Assembly (NCBI RefSeq): GCF_018613315.1
Contig: NZ_JAGGQL010000053.1
Location: 1 to 48,700 of the forward strand
Direction: 5' to 3'
DNA length: 48,700 nt
Source: Bacillus sp. ISL-37
Lineage (GTDB): Bacteria; Bacillota; Bacilli; Bacillales; Cytobacillaceae
In this document: positions 16,300-24,502 of the stretch, piece by piece
How the letters are laid out: every line of letters starts with the position of its first letter
Numbering within the stretch: position 1 is the first letter of the stretch
The notes under the pieces: generated by a model
What the model was told of the DNA's origin: nothing
What the model saw: the letters and a program-made list of their open reading frames with translations, nothing else
The model's database searches: none
Made by a program: the position numbers and the translations under genes

Positions 16300-16631
16300 C
16301 GAATGCTCGCTTATTCGCAGGATTTCATCCTCCATGGATATATATTTCTAAATTAAAAGGAGTAGATTCTGGACAAATGGCTACGTGAAGACATAGTTAA
16401 ATAGAGGAGTAGGTTTATACTCCATATTCTACCATATGATGTACTTCTCCACGCCAGCCCTTGGAGGCTTTCCCTCCCATGTCTCAACGGGTCAATTGCC
16501 CTCTCATTCCTTCGTCATGCCTATCCAAGGGGTGGAGGCCAGTTATGCTAACCTGATGGGTCAGTGCCCTTTTGTTGAACAAACCTGGTACTCCGTACAT
16601 ATTTGAAATCCTGCGAATAAGCCAACACTCG
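16300..16631. other. Structured non-coding element with 28-bp terminal inverted repeats
   Basis: Terminal arms at 16300-16327 and 16604-16631 are inverted copies matching 25 of 28 positions, with the inner 18 perfect. Inside are a hairpin at 16406-16423 (GGAGTA/TACTCC), a long bulged stem pairing 16447-16465 with 16524-16537 (14 bp, 5-nt bulge), a hairpin at 16571-16583 (TTTGTT/AACAAA), and two copies of GGGTCA(AT or G)TGCCCT at 16489 and 16558. No gene. It directly follows the IS110-type transposase on that gene's coding strand. It may be the guide RNA end of the IS or an independent MITE-like element. Confidence 0.65.
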
Positions 16632-16683
16632 ATCTTTAAAAATATAAGGGGTAATGATTCTCTTCGAGAAAAAGTGAATTGAA

Positions 16684-17958
16684 CTACGCTGCCAACTCAG
16701 TTAACGGCTTGATCTTCTTGGCACAATATGCTTCGTTTTTTCGCGCTATCCCTACAAATATCCTAGCTAACTTCCCGATCAGCTTCATAATAGATTTCAT
16801 TTTTTTCATTTTCTTGTCCTTAACATTATTCGAGTGGAGGGCTTTAAATTCCGGGTTGTTCATTACCAGACTCATAGTAGCTAAATAGAGGAAACGTCTT
16901 ATCCTCGACCTTCCACGCTTTGAAATGATAATTTGCCCTTTCCACTTCCCTGAACTGGCTTCGGCTAGATGGAGTCCTGCATGGCGAAGCAAAGAGTTGC
17001 CGTGTGAAAAACCACTTAAATCTCCTGCTTCCCCTAAAATACCAGCTAACGAAATTTCACTAATTCCCTTAATCATAAGTAACTTATTCGCGAAAGGGAT
17101 TTTAGGTAGTTCATCCTTGATTGCCAGCTCAACTCTTTCAAGTTGTTGAATCGCAAGGTCATACTCTTCGAGTAATTGTTCAAGATGAAATTTATAAGCA
17201 TCTAATGCTTGTCTTGTACCAACTGATTTCCTGGCTACATTGAGGAGTAAATAGGCTTTCTTTAATCCAGGCTGTCGCTTCATGAGTGACTTCCACCCGG
17301 CGACGATCTCTTCAGGCTTCATGGAACCCAGTTCCATTGGTGATGGGAAAAGCCGAAGTGTTGCGATGGCCCCTTTAGCAGTGATGTCTTTAAATACTTG
17401 CCTAAGCTCGGGGAAGACAATATCCACCCAGCGATTCAATTGATTAATCGAGCTTACAAGTCTCTTAACAATGACATCCCGATTTGACATGAGTACTCTG
17501 AGCTTTTCAAACGACTCAGAAGTATTCCTTACAAAAGCGTAGTAACCGTTCTTCACCATATCGGCTATTACAAGAGCGTCTTTTTTATCACTCTTTGATT
17601 GGGTATTATCACGGTTTTCTTTATTTCTTTTCACCAAATGAGGGTTAACTGTCACTACCTCAATATCTTGTTTCATCAGCCATTTAGAAAGGTTAATCCA
17701 ATAATGACCGGTAGGTTCCATACCAACTATGGCAGCCTCAAGTTTATGTAATCTTTTAAGGTTATTAATCCAGATTAATAGGGACGAAAATCCCTCTTCG
17801 TTGTTTGGAAAAGTGATTGGATCTCCTACGACAATCCCACGGAAATTCACTGCTCTGGCTACGTGAAACTGTTGTGCAATATCCACACCAACCACAAGAT
17901 GTTTATCAGTAATTCTTTCAATTAGTTGATTTTGTTTGTCCTGCATTTTAAACTTCAT
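16684..17958 (-). mobile_element. IS110-family transposase (element ends unresolved)
   Basis: A 424-residue DEDD-type recombinase. The N-terminal RuvC-like domain starts GVDIAQQFHVARAVN (near residue 24), with GMEPTGHYW and SDKKDALVIADM supplying further acidic residues. The C-terminal Transposase_20 domain shows MIKGISEISLAGILGEAGD and LLRHAGLH with the likely catalytic Ser in EASSGKWKGQ. Members of this family are guided by an RNA coded in a non-coding end of the element. The non-coding stretch is long downstream (16232-16683) and short upstream, the layout reported for IS1111-type members. I could not identify terminal repeats or target sequence, so only the gene is delimited. The reading frame is intact. 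Confidence 0.92.
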
Positions 17959-18079
17959 AGTAAGGGTTCCTCCTAAGTTTGAGTTAGAGTCGTGTCTTAC
18001 TCATATCTTACTGAGGAGCCCTATTTTTTTCAAAGCTTAAAAATAGCGATCTACAGGAATGCTAAACTGCATCTATAGC

Positions 18080-18934
18080 TCAATAAGAAGTCGTTTCTTT
18101 TAAGTAAGTTGAAATGACTTGTCTAAACAACGACTTTTCTTCAAGGAAGGGGTAATGATTGCTTTCATTAAAAACAATTAGTTGTGATTTTGGTATTAAC
18201 TCATTCATTTCTACGGAGAAAGAAAGCGGGCATTGTACATCGTTTCGGCCACTCAATATTAAAGTATTAGTTGAGATTTTTTCTAACTCACGGGTTACAT
18301 CAAAGATCATTTCTTCCCTAATAAAAAAGTTCATTCTTGGAGCAGACATCTTTTTATGTATGCCTAAAGAAAAGTATTCATCAAACTTATCAGGATAAAA
18401 TAGAGATAGCTTCGTTCTTTCTTTTGAGAAGCGTTCCCTTTCACTAGGTGATAAATCAGAGCGTTTTAAAGTCTCAATAAGTTGCTGCATTCGGTCGAAC
18501 TTTGGGTGTTCAGGATGATAGATACATTTTGAGGATGAATTAGCATATTTCCTGGCAGCTGCCCCGACAATTATTAGTGAAGTAAGTGACATTGAAAAAT
18601 GAATACCATAAATGACTCCTATCATACCTCCTGTCGAGTGTCCGGCAAAGCTCCATTTGGAATAACCCAGGGCCTCTCGGATTGCTTCAAGATCGTATAC
18701 AGCATCAAACATACTCAACTCATGAGCCTCATTTGCCTTACTTGAATTTCCAGCTTGTTTTAAATTCACAAGGTAGACCATATTATTTTCTGTAAAAGTA
18801 TCTGCAAAGTAATCACCTGTATGATTAAACTCTGAATAATGATGAGTAACGCAAATCGGATTGCCATCTCCTTTTACAAAGACCTCAAAGTATCCGCGTG
18901 CGGTATTAATTATTTTCGTTTCCCAGTAGGACAT
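18080..18934 (-). CDS. Alpha/beta hydrolase
   Basis: A 284-residue soluble alpha/beta hydrolase. The nucleophile elbow is GHSTGG (Ser near residue 98), the acid the Asp of LSGRNDVQCP (about 236) and the base the His of NESNHYPFLEE (about 260). No signal peptide. It resembles the proline-iminopeptidase/epoxide-hydrolase-like group; the substrate is unknown. AAGGAGATTC lies upstream of the ATG. A single gene between the IS110 transposase and a divergent recombinase gene, in an AT-rich accessory interval. Confidence 0.83.
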   Translation of the reverse strand: MSYWETKIINTARGYFEVFVKGDGNPICVTHHYSEFNHTGDYFADTFTENNMVYLVNLKQAGNSSKANEAHELSMFDAVYDLEAIREALGYSKWSFAGHSTGGMIGVIYGIHFSMSLTSLIIVGAAARKYANSSSKCIYHPEHPKFDRMQQLIETLKRSDLSPSERERFSKERTKLSLFYPDKFDEYFSLGIHKKMSAPRMNFFIREEMIFDVTRELEKISTNTLILSGRNDVQCPLSFSVEMNELIPKSQLIVFNESNHYPFLEEKSLFRQVISTYLKETTSY

Positions 18935-19079
18935 TACTGAATCTCCTTACTTTCCTAGTTATCTTTACATTAATAGTCTTTAAATCAATCTTTTAATTGC
19001 TATTGATTACCATGAGTCTTAATTTCTATGTAACAGGCAATAATTCCTCTTAGTATCCAATTAAATGGGAGGGATTTGT

Positions 19080-19919
19080 TTGTTATTATCAGATGCGTGG
19101 AAATCCTATGAAGCTGATAAACGTATAGAAGGCTTTTCATCCTATACTTTAAAAGCATATGGAATCCAGGCAAAGCTACTCATTGTTTATTTTAATGATC
19201 CGAATATTGATAGTATCGACACAGAAGGGTTAAAGGAATATCTTGCTACTCAAGGTAAGGACTTAAAACCCTCTAGTATGGCTCACAGGATTCGATTTAT
19301 GAAGTCATTGTTTCGCTGGTGTCACGAGGAAGGGCATATATCCTTTAATCCAGCAGCAAAGATCAAGGAGCCTAAAGCGGGTAAGAGCATTCCAAAATTT
19401 CTATCGGAAAGGGAGATTGAACTTTTACGTGAAGCCTGTCTAAGTCCTATGGAAATGGCACTTTTTGAATTTATGTTTTCAACTGGCTGCAGAATCGGTG
19501 AAATCGCTGCACTTGATCGCAATTGCATTAATTGGTCTAACCGTTCTGCAATCGTCAGGGGAAAAGGTGATAAGGAACGTGAAGTGTATTTTAATATTCG
19601 CGCAGAATTATGGCTTAAGCGATACATTGATAGCCGCCAGGATAAAGATCCGGCCATTTTTGTAACAGAGAGACAGCCACACAGGATGAGTATCGCACAG
19701 ATAAGGTATTACATTAAGAAAATCTCAGCGCGTGCCGGAATTAATAAGGAAATTCACCCTCACCAACTCAGACACAGCTACGCCACTCATTTATTAAACA
19801 ATGGAGCACCAGTAGAAGTCATTCAAAGCCTTTTGGGTCACGAGAAAAGCGAAACCACTAGGATTTATGCTCAACTAAGCGGAAGGCTCAGACAGGAGTT
19901 TTATCAGAAATACTTTTAA
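19080..19919 (+). CDS. Tyrosine recombinase (XerC/XerD-like integrase)
   Basis: Site-specific recombinase of about 279 residues. The N-terminal SAM-like core-binding domain covers about 1-95. In the catalytic domain the visible residues are R in TGCRIGEIAAL, K in RGKGDKEREV, the HxxR pair in HPHQLRHSYATHL, H in LLGHEKSETT and the nucleophilic Tyr in RIYAQLS. All six look intact. An ATG at 19065 overlaps the GGGAGGG ribosome-binding site, so the TTG at 19080 is the more likely start. A solitary gene, not beside dif or prophage genes. It may have mobilised part of this accessory region, but I found no attachment repeats. Confidence 0.88.
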   Translation: MLLSDAWKSYEADKRIEGFSSYTLKAYGIQAKLLIVYFNDPNIDSIDTEGLKEYLATQGKDLKPSSMAHRIRFMKSLFRWCHEEGHISFNPAAKIKEPKAGKSIPKFLSEREIELLREACLSPMEMALFEFMFSTGCRIGEIAALDRNCINWSNRSAIVRGKGDKEREVYFNIRAELWLKRYIDSRQDKDPAIFVTERQPHRMSIAQIRYYIKKISARAGINKEIHPHQLRHSYATHLLNNGAPVEVIQSLLGHEKSETTRIYAQLSGRLRQEFYQKYF

Positions 19920-19922
19920 CAA

Positions 19923-19954
19923 AGAGAAGCAACGCAAAAATGCGTTGCTTCTCT
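19923..19954 (+). terminator. Terminator of the recombinase gene
   Basis: AGAGAAGCAACGCA, loop AAAA and TGCGTTGCTTCTCT form a perfect 14-bp stem starting 4 bp after the stop codon. The T tract is weak. Confidence 0.8.
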
Positions 19955-20003
19955 ACTCTTGCACCCGTTAGAGTTCAATATGAATTTATAATAATGGAGG
20001 CTA

Positions 20004-20468
20004 TCAGACAGACAAATCAATAAATTCCAGTTCCATTTCTGCCTCTGCTTTCGAACTATAAACGGTAATTTTATCATAGGGTTTCAATTTATCTTGCCAT
20101 GTTCTTATATTACTCAGAAAATCTTCCCCGTTTTCAGATAGGATCCAGCACTCTAACTGCCTATTGATATAACAAATTGGTGCGTCACTTTTCAAATCAC
20201 ATTGTTGACCAACGGTTCCGATAAACCCGCCTTTACTATCTCTTGCCATAATATCTACATATGGAACTGTATAAAATTCTAATTGTGGAATATCATCGTC
20301 AAAGATAAATTGAATATCATAATCGCTAGCAAATTTTTGATACTCTTCATTTTTATGATAAACACTCATAGGAAAAATTGTTGTACCTGCTGTTATAACC
20401 TTGGTATCTGTTAAATTTACATTTATGGCTCCATTTAATTTTGTTCTATCTAGATAAACTTTTCGCAT
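20004..20468 (-). CDS. Hypothetical protein
   Basis: A 154-residue soluble protein beginning MRKVYLDRTKLNGAIN, acidic overall, ending EAEMELEFIDLSV. No signal peptide, membrane segment or catalytic motif that I can name. The look is of a small mixed alpha/beta protein with repeated aromatic-rich strands. Not recognised. AGGTTGAG precedes the ATG. It shares low GC content with the neighbouring hypotheticals, suggesting acquired DNA. Confidence 0.6.
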   Translation of the reverse strand: MRKVYLDRTKLNGAINVNLTDTKVITAGTTIFPMSVYHKNEEYQKFASDYDIQFIFDDDIPQLEFYTVPYVDIMARDSKGGFIGTVGQQCDLKSDAPICYINRQLECWILSENGEDFLSNIRTWQDKLKPYDKITVYSSKAEAEMELEFIDLSV

Positions 20469-20575
20469 CTCAACCTCCGTTTAATCTTATTTGAAAGTAA
20501 ATGCTCATTACTTTTGTGATCTTATTGTGTATCCTGCCACTTGTGTTTAATAAGGAAATTCTACAAAAAAGGAGG

Positions 20576-20893
20576 CTAACCCTTTCTTAGATACACACGC
20601 TTTTTTCTAACATATAAATAAATAATCATTATAAATAAATTTGTTATAAAAACGAAGATTGTAAATACTGTCCCGCTCAAGATTAGTGTTTCTATATCCC
20701 ATCCTATATCAGCGTAAAAACTATAATACGTCCATCCTATAAGACAGCCAGAGTAAAGAATTAAGTTAACTAAACTAGTGAGAAATACTGCTGCCAATAA
20801 AGAATTGCTTTTCATATAGAAAAATAATGTAATCTTGTATTGGTAAATAAACGGGATAAGAAACAAAATCACCGTGTAAATTAATACCTCCAC
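20576..20893 (-). CDS. Hypothetical small membrane protein
   Basis: A 105-residue protein made mostly of hydrophobic segments: about 1-22 (MEVLIYTVILFLIPFIYQYK), about 30-55 (LLAAVFLTSLVNLILYSGCLIG) and about 70-98 (TLILSGTVFTIFVFITNLFIMII), ending in the basic tail RKKRVYLRKG, probably cytoplasmic. Three membrane helices are predicted by eye. Family not recognised. Ribosome-binding sequence AAGGAGTTG precedes the ATG. Confidence 0.6.
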   Translation of the reverse strand: MEVLIYTVILFLIPFIYQYKITLFFYMKSNSLLAAVFLTSLVNLILYSGCLIGWTYYSFYADIGWDIETLILSGTVFTIFVFITNLFIMIIYLYVRKKRVYLRKG

Positions 20894-20987
20894 TTTATCA
20901 ACTCCTTATCCTACATGAACCGTTGGAGTCATTAATTGAAAAGGCTGCCAAAATCAGCAGATTTAAACAAAATGATTTCAACACAAG

Positions 20988-21218
20988 TTAGCTCTGGTCC
21001 CTTGTATTTGTAAGACATTTACTTTCTAGCGACTCTACACGTTGCTTTAAAGAATATATCTCCTTCATTAAATCTTGCTCACTCTTCGTTTTTGACTTTA
21101 GTGATTTAAAGATTTGATTCGCTCCCCAATACATCAATAAAAAGCATGATCCTAGTATGAATAAAATAATTAAAATAGCAATTAGAGTATCAAAAATAAT
21201 CCCCACTCCTTGTTTCAT
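20988..21218 (-). CDS. Hypothetical small membrane-anchored coiled-coil protein
   Basis: A 76-residue protein with one membrane helix at about 7-32 (IIFDTLIAILIILFILGS) followed by a charged heptad-like stretch (LMKEIYSLKQRVESLESK) that should form a short coiled coil in the cytoplasm. The layout resembles small phage-shock or divisome accessory proteins, but I cannot name a family. GGAGTGGGG lies in the early codons; the upstream signal is weak. Confidence 0.5.
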   Translation of the reverse strand: MKQGVGIIFDTLIAILIILFILGSCFLLMYWGANQIFKSLKSKTKSEQDLMKEIYSLKQRVESLESKCLTNTRDQS

Positions 21219-21645
21219 TATCGAATAAATAAATATTATTTCCTGATAACTGTTCTACGAATGTAATTCATTATTGTTTCAAAAAGGGTCTGGAATTTTA
21301 TGCATCATTGCCTTTACCTCAACATTATGCAACTTTAGTACAGTTAGAAAAAAGGGTGCAACCTATTATCGATCGCACTACTGTTGCCCAAATCGCCTCT
21401 TCTATCCAATAATTGTTAGTTCCTATTCTCCTTGGAAGCTTAATTTCCCTCCTTTTTATTCCAACAAAAAAGGCATTAATCCCTAACGGATCATGCCCTT
21501 GTTGCTTGACGACGAGATTTTTACCCGTCTATATAGTAGAAACAAATAAGAGAAATGGCGTAGGTATTTTCCACGCCATTTGTTTTGTCATTTTTATCGT
21601 ATGTCCATTAAACAAACAGTTTATTGCAATTAACCAGTTTGATTC
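21219..21645. other. Intergenic stretch, no supported gene
   Basis: This 427-bp gap between two minus-strand genes has two overlapping plus-strand open frames (21274-21486, 21413-21649), both Cys-rich and low-quality and without a ribosome-binding site, so I do not call them. A hairpin with AAATGGCGT at 21554-21562 and ACGCCATTT at 21574-21582, followed by a T-rich run, looks like a plus-strand terminator without a gene. It may be the end of a lost gene or a small RNA. Confidence 0.5.
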
Positions 21646-22245
21646 TTAAAGCTGAATGGCTGTAACAACTAACCGCTCCTCGTGATTTTTTGTGAGGGGG
21701 TTGAACCATCCTGTGCATGTGATTAATTGCAAACGTTTTTGGGAAGTAAAGCCGAATATCTCTTCGATTGGTCCATCATCATAAGGATAGGATTCAATCT
21801 TTACGATTTTATATCGCAAAGAATTTTTACTGTCTGATATAACCACTTCATCATCAAGAGAGACATCTTCCAGATCAAAAAAGACACCTTTTCCAAGATA
21901 GTTATCGACATGCCCAGCTAAGACGACATTCCCATTTTCGCCTGGCATTGCGCCCTTAGTGTACCAACCAATTTCCATCACATCTTCCGGGACTTCCATT
22001 GCTCCATCCTCTTGGAGTCCAACTGGAATGATTTTTGCATCAAGTTCGATCGATGCAATGGTTAGGTTTAAAGGGACCATGCCTTTTTCTTGGTTGACCT
22101 TTTTGGCGGAGGGCTTCGAAGTTGAAGCTGGTGAATGAACAACTGGTTCTGCCTTAGCTTCTTCAATATCCACAATCGGCTCTGAGTACATGGATTGACA
22201 GCCTGCAAGAATGACAACTAGTAAAAGATTAAGCTTGAAAAGCAT
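21646..22245 (-). CDS. Class F-like sortase with a lipobox N-terminus
   Basis: Sortase-fold transpeptidase of about 199 residues. The catalytic His lies in VLAGHVDNYLGKG, the Cys in QLITCTGWFNPLTKNHEERLVV, and the Arg in the same ERLVV strand, a complete His-Cys-Arg set; PVGLQEDGAMEVP is typical of class F. The N-terminus is MLFKLNLLLVVILAGCQS, whose LAGC reads as a lipobox, so it may be a lipoprotein rather than a transmembrane sortase. The frame opens with GTG at 22278, but the ATG at 22245 suits the signal peptide. It overlaps the end of the DUF4397 gene, whose product carries a sorting-type C-terminus and is its likely substrate. Confidence 0.83.
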   Translation of the reverse strand: MLFKLNLLLVVILAGCQSMYSEPIVDIEEAKAEPVVHSPASTSKPSAKKVNQEKGMVPLNLTIASIELDAKIIPVGLQEDGAMEVPEDVMEIGWYTKGAMPGENGNVVLAGHVDNYLGKGVFFDLEDVSLDDEVVISDSKNSLRYKIVKIESYPYDDGPIEEIFGFTSQKRLQLITCTGWFNPLTKNHEERLVVTAIQL

Positions 22246-23035
22246 TTTTTCTTTTATAGAAAAAGAAACCGACTGCACCGATCACCAATACAAATGGCAG
22301 CATGCTCATCATCAGACCTGTTACTCCGCCCTTACCTGTGTCAGGCATTTCCTTAGGCATCACAGTTGTTGACGGATCCGCCAGGACAATGGCATCAAGT
22401 GCAGGCTCCCCGCTGGCAAGCCCAACAGCAAGCACAGTATAAATCATATCTGCTTTAAGCTCAGTTCCTGGTAAAGACAGCACCACATCCTGCGTACCAG
22501 CTGCCCTAACTTCTAAATCCAATGTTGCCGGATCAACTTCCAAGTAGTCCGTTACACCCTTGAAAGGCGCGTTTGGAAAAAGAACATCTCCACCAGTCAC
22601 TGCTACATCAACAGCTGGCGCATCTGGAGAAAAATGGCCGACTCGAACCTTTGTCTTGCCTTTTTCTGTCATCATGTCATCATTCATGACGGCTACTTCC
22701 AATGCCTCCAGTTTGTTGACCGCCAGAACGGTGTAAGCCTGATCTGCTTCAACCGTTAAATTAGTTGTCAATACCGGCTTGCCGTCAGCTACTGTACCGG
22801 CAGCAAAAATGCTTACTTCATGCTCACCTGATGGCACCATCAGGTAATCTGTTACAGCCTTAAACTCTGCGTTTTCTACAACTACATCACCATTCACAGT
22901 GATATCGACTGCTGGCGCATCAGGGGATGCATGAACAATACGTACCTTCGCCTTGTCATGACCATCTGCGAGTACAGAACCTCCAAACATGGATAAAATC
23001 AGCGTGAAAATCAGCAAAAACGAAAACTTCTTCAT
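22229..23035 (-). CDS. Two-domain DUF4397 surface protein with sorting signal
   Basis: A 268-residue secreted protein. The signal peptide is about residues 1-24, ending near VLADG. Two DUF4397 repeats follow (each with VRxxHxSPDAPAVD and a TDYLxV strand), a beta-rich adhesin-like domain found in cell-surface proteins. The C-terminus has MPDTGKGG, then a hydrophobic stretch (MLPFVLVIGAVGFFFY) and a KRK tail: an LPXTG-like wall-sorting signal with Met in place of Leu. The ATG at 23035 is preferred over 23041 because AAAGGAG is about 8 nt upstream. It is in one operon with the sortase. Confidence 0.88.
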   Translation of the reverse strand: MKKFSFLLIFTLILSMFGGSVLADGHDKAKVRIVHASPDAPAVDITVNGDVVVENAEFKAVTDYLMVPSGEHEVSIFAAGTVADGKPVLTTNLTVEADQAYTVLAVNKLEALEVAVMNDDMMTEKGKTKVRVGHFSPDAPAVDVAVTGGDVLFPNAPFKGVTDYLEVDPATLDLEVRAAGTQDVVLSLPGTELKADMIYTVLAVGLASGEPALDAIVLADPSTTVMPKEMPDTGKGGVTGLMMSMLPFVLVIGAVGFFFYKRKNAFQA

Positions 23036-23115
23036 CTCCATCTCTCCTTTGTTTAATTAATGTATAACTTATCGGCTGATTATGTATAAATTCAGCGTAA
23101 TTAGTTATACAATAC

Positions 23116-23145
23116 TTATACAAAGTTTGTATAGCATTTGTCAAT
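23116..23145 (-). promoter_or_regulatory. Sigma-A promoter with an embedded perfect 17-bp palindrome
   Basis: On the minus strand TTGACA (23145-23140), an 18-bp spacer, then TATAAG (23121-23116). The palindrome TATACAAAGTTTGTATA (23118-23134, 8-1-8, perfect) fills the spacer and overlaps the -10. This is the position expected for a repressor or a MerR-type activator of the DUF4397/sortase operon. Confidence 0.72.
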
Positions 23146-23188
23146 TGATAACGCTTTCGAATGTGCTGAGTGGAAAAATGGACTAAAA

Positions 23189-23220
23189 AAGGCACCCTTC
23201 AATTGATGAAGAGTGCCCTT
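23189..23220 (-). terminator. Terminator of hmp
   Basis: AAGGCACCCTTCA and TGAAGAGTGCCCTT pair with small imperfections around a short loop. On the minus strand the hairpin is followed by TTTTT. It lies 6 bp from the hmp stop codon. Confidence 0.85.
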
Positions 23221-23225
23221 TTGTA

Positions 23226-24440
23226 TTATGCTTCTAGACTTGCCATTGGCCCGAAGAATTCGAAGTGAATTCTGTCTTCTGTGACGCCTAGGTCCTTTAA
23301 CGCTGTGTTGATTGCTTTCATGAATGAAACTGGTCCGCAGAAGTAAAAGTCAGCTTGTTCAAGATTGACGTTTTCTTTCAACCATTCTTTTGTTACATAA
23401 CCCTCAACGTCAAAGCTGCTGTTCACGCGGTCTTCTTCAGTTGGCTGGTCGTAGAATACAACTGAGTTGACCTTTGCTTTTGCAGCAGTTGCTGCGACTT
23501 CGTCTTTAAGAGCATGGACTTTGCCGTTCTGGGCTGCATGGATGAAGGTCACTTCTTTTTCCGGCTGCAGTTCTGCTACTGTGTTCAGCATGCTGACCAT
23601 TGGAGTCAGGCCAACACCGCCGCTTAACAGGACAACTGGCGTATTTTTTTCTGTATCGAGGAAGAAGTCTCCTGCTGGCGCACTGATCTGGAGAACTTCT
23701 CCTTCCTCCACAGTATTGTGAAGGTAATTGGATACCTTTCCATCCGGAGTTTCCATGCCAGCTTCCTTTTTAACGCTAATACGGTAATAATCTTTTCCAG
23801 GAGCATCTGACAGGCTGTACTGGCGGATATGCGTAAATTCTTCGCCTTCGATTTCAAGCTTGATGCTGATATACTGTCCTGGCTTGAATGAAGCAATTGT
23901 CTTTCTATCCACAGGTTTCAGGTAAAAAGAAGAGATGACTTCACTTTCCTCCACCTTTTTCTCCACTATAAATGGACGGAATCCATCCCAGCCGCCTCTT
24001 TGGTTAGCAGCAGCATCATACATTTCCGCTTCAACAGAGATGAACGCATCCGCAATCACGCCATATGCCTCTGCCCAAGCATTGATGATTTCGTCTGTAG
24101 CCGCATCTCCAAGCACTTCTTTGATCGCAATCAGGAGGTGCTTTCCGACGATTGGGTAGTGCTCAGGAAGGATGCCAAGACTGCGGTGCTTATGGGCGAT
24201 TTGGTTTACAACCGGAAGGATTGCTTCTAGATTATCGATATATTTAGCAGCTGCATAGACAGTTCCAGCTAACGCTCTTTGCTGTCGGCCCTGCTTTTGG
24301 TTCGCATGGTTAAAAATATTCAAAAGCTCTGGGTGATTTTCAAACATTGTTTTATAAAATACTGTAGTGATTTGCTCACCGTGAACTTCAAGAACCGGCA
24401 CTGTGGATTTGATGATTTCAATCGTTTTTTGGTCTAGCAT
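23226..24440 (-). CDS. hmp: Flavohemoprotein Hmp, nitric oxide dioxygenase
   Basis: A 404-residue cytosolic enzyme that turns nitric oxide plus oxygen into nitrate using NAD(P)H. The globin domain covers about 1-145 with the proximal-His region NQIAHKHRSLGI near residue 85. The FAD domain has the RQYSLSDAPG motif (near 205) and the NAD domain VVLLSGGVGLTPMVSML (near 270) and FYFCGPVSFM. The domain order is the standard Hmp order. The ATG at 24440 (MLDQKT) has AGGGGAG 9 nt upstream; an earlier GTG at 24449 is unlikely. Single-gene unit. An Fnr-type box and a sigma-A -10 lie upstream. Confidence 0.94.
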   Translation of the reverse strand: MLDQKTIEIIKSTVPVLEVHGEQITTVFYKTMFENHPELLNIFNHANQKQGRQQRALAGTVYAAAKYIDNLEAILPVVNQIAHKHRSLGILPEHYPIVGKHLLIAIKEVLGDAATDEIINAWAEAYGVIADAFISVEAEMYDAAANQRGGWDGFRPFIVEKKVEESEVISSFYLKPVDRKTIASFKPGQYISIKLEIEGEEFTHIRQYSLSDAPGKDYYRISVKKEAGMETPDGKVSNYLHNTVEEGEVLQISAPAGDFFLDTEKNTPVVLLSGGVGLTPMVSMLNTVAELQPEKEVTFIHAAQNGKVHALKDEVAATAAKAKVNSVVFYDQPTEEDRVNSSFDVEGYVTKEWLKENVNLEQADFYFCGPVSFMKAINTALKDLGVTEDRIHFEFFGPMASLEA

Positions 24441-24502
24441 AATATACACTCCCCTATGTTTGTATCTTCTCGTTGAGGTTTGTTTACCTCATTCCCATAG
24501 TG

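Noticed and set aside
16684-17958. Group II intron or IS21-type element as the source of the structured region
   Set aside because: The coding gene is an IS110 DEDD transposase; no reverse transcriptase and no domain V-like hairpin were found.
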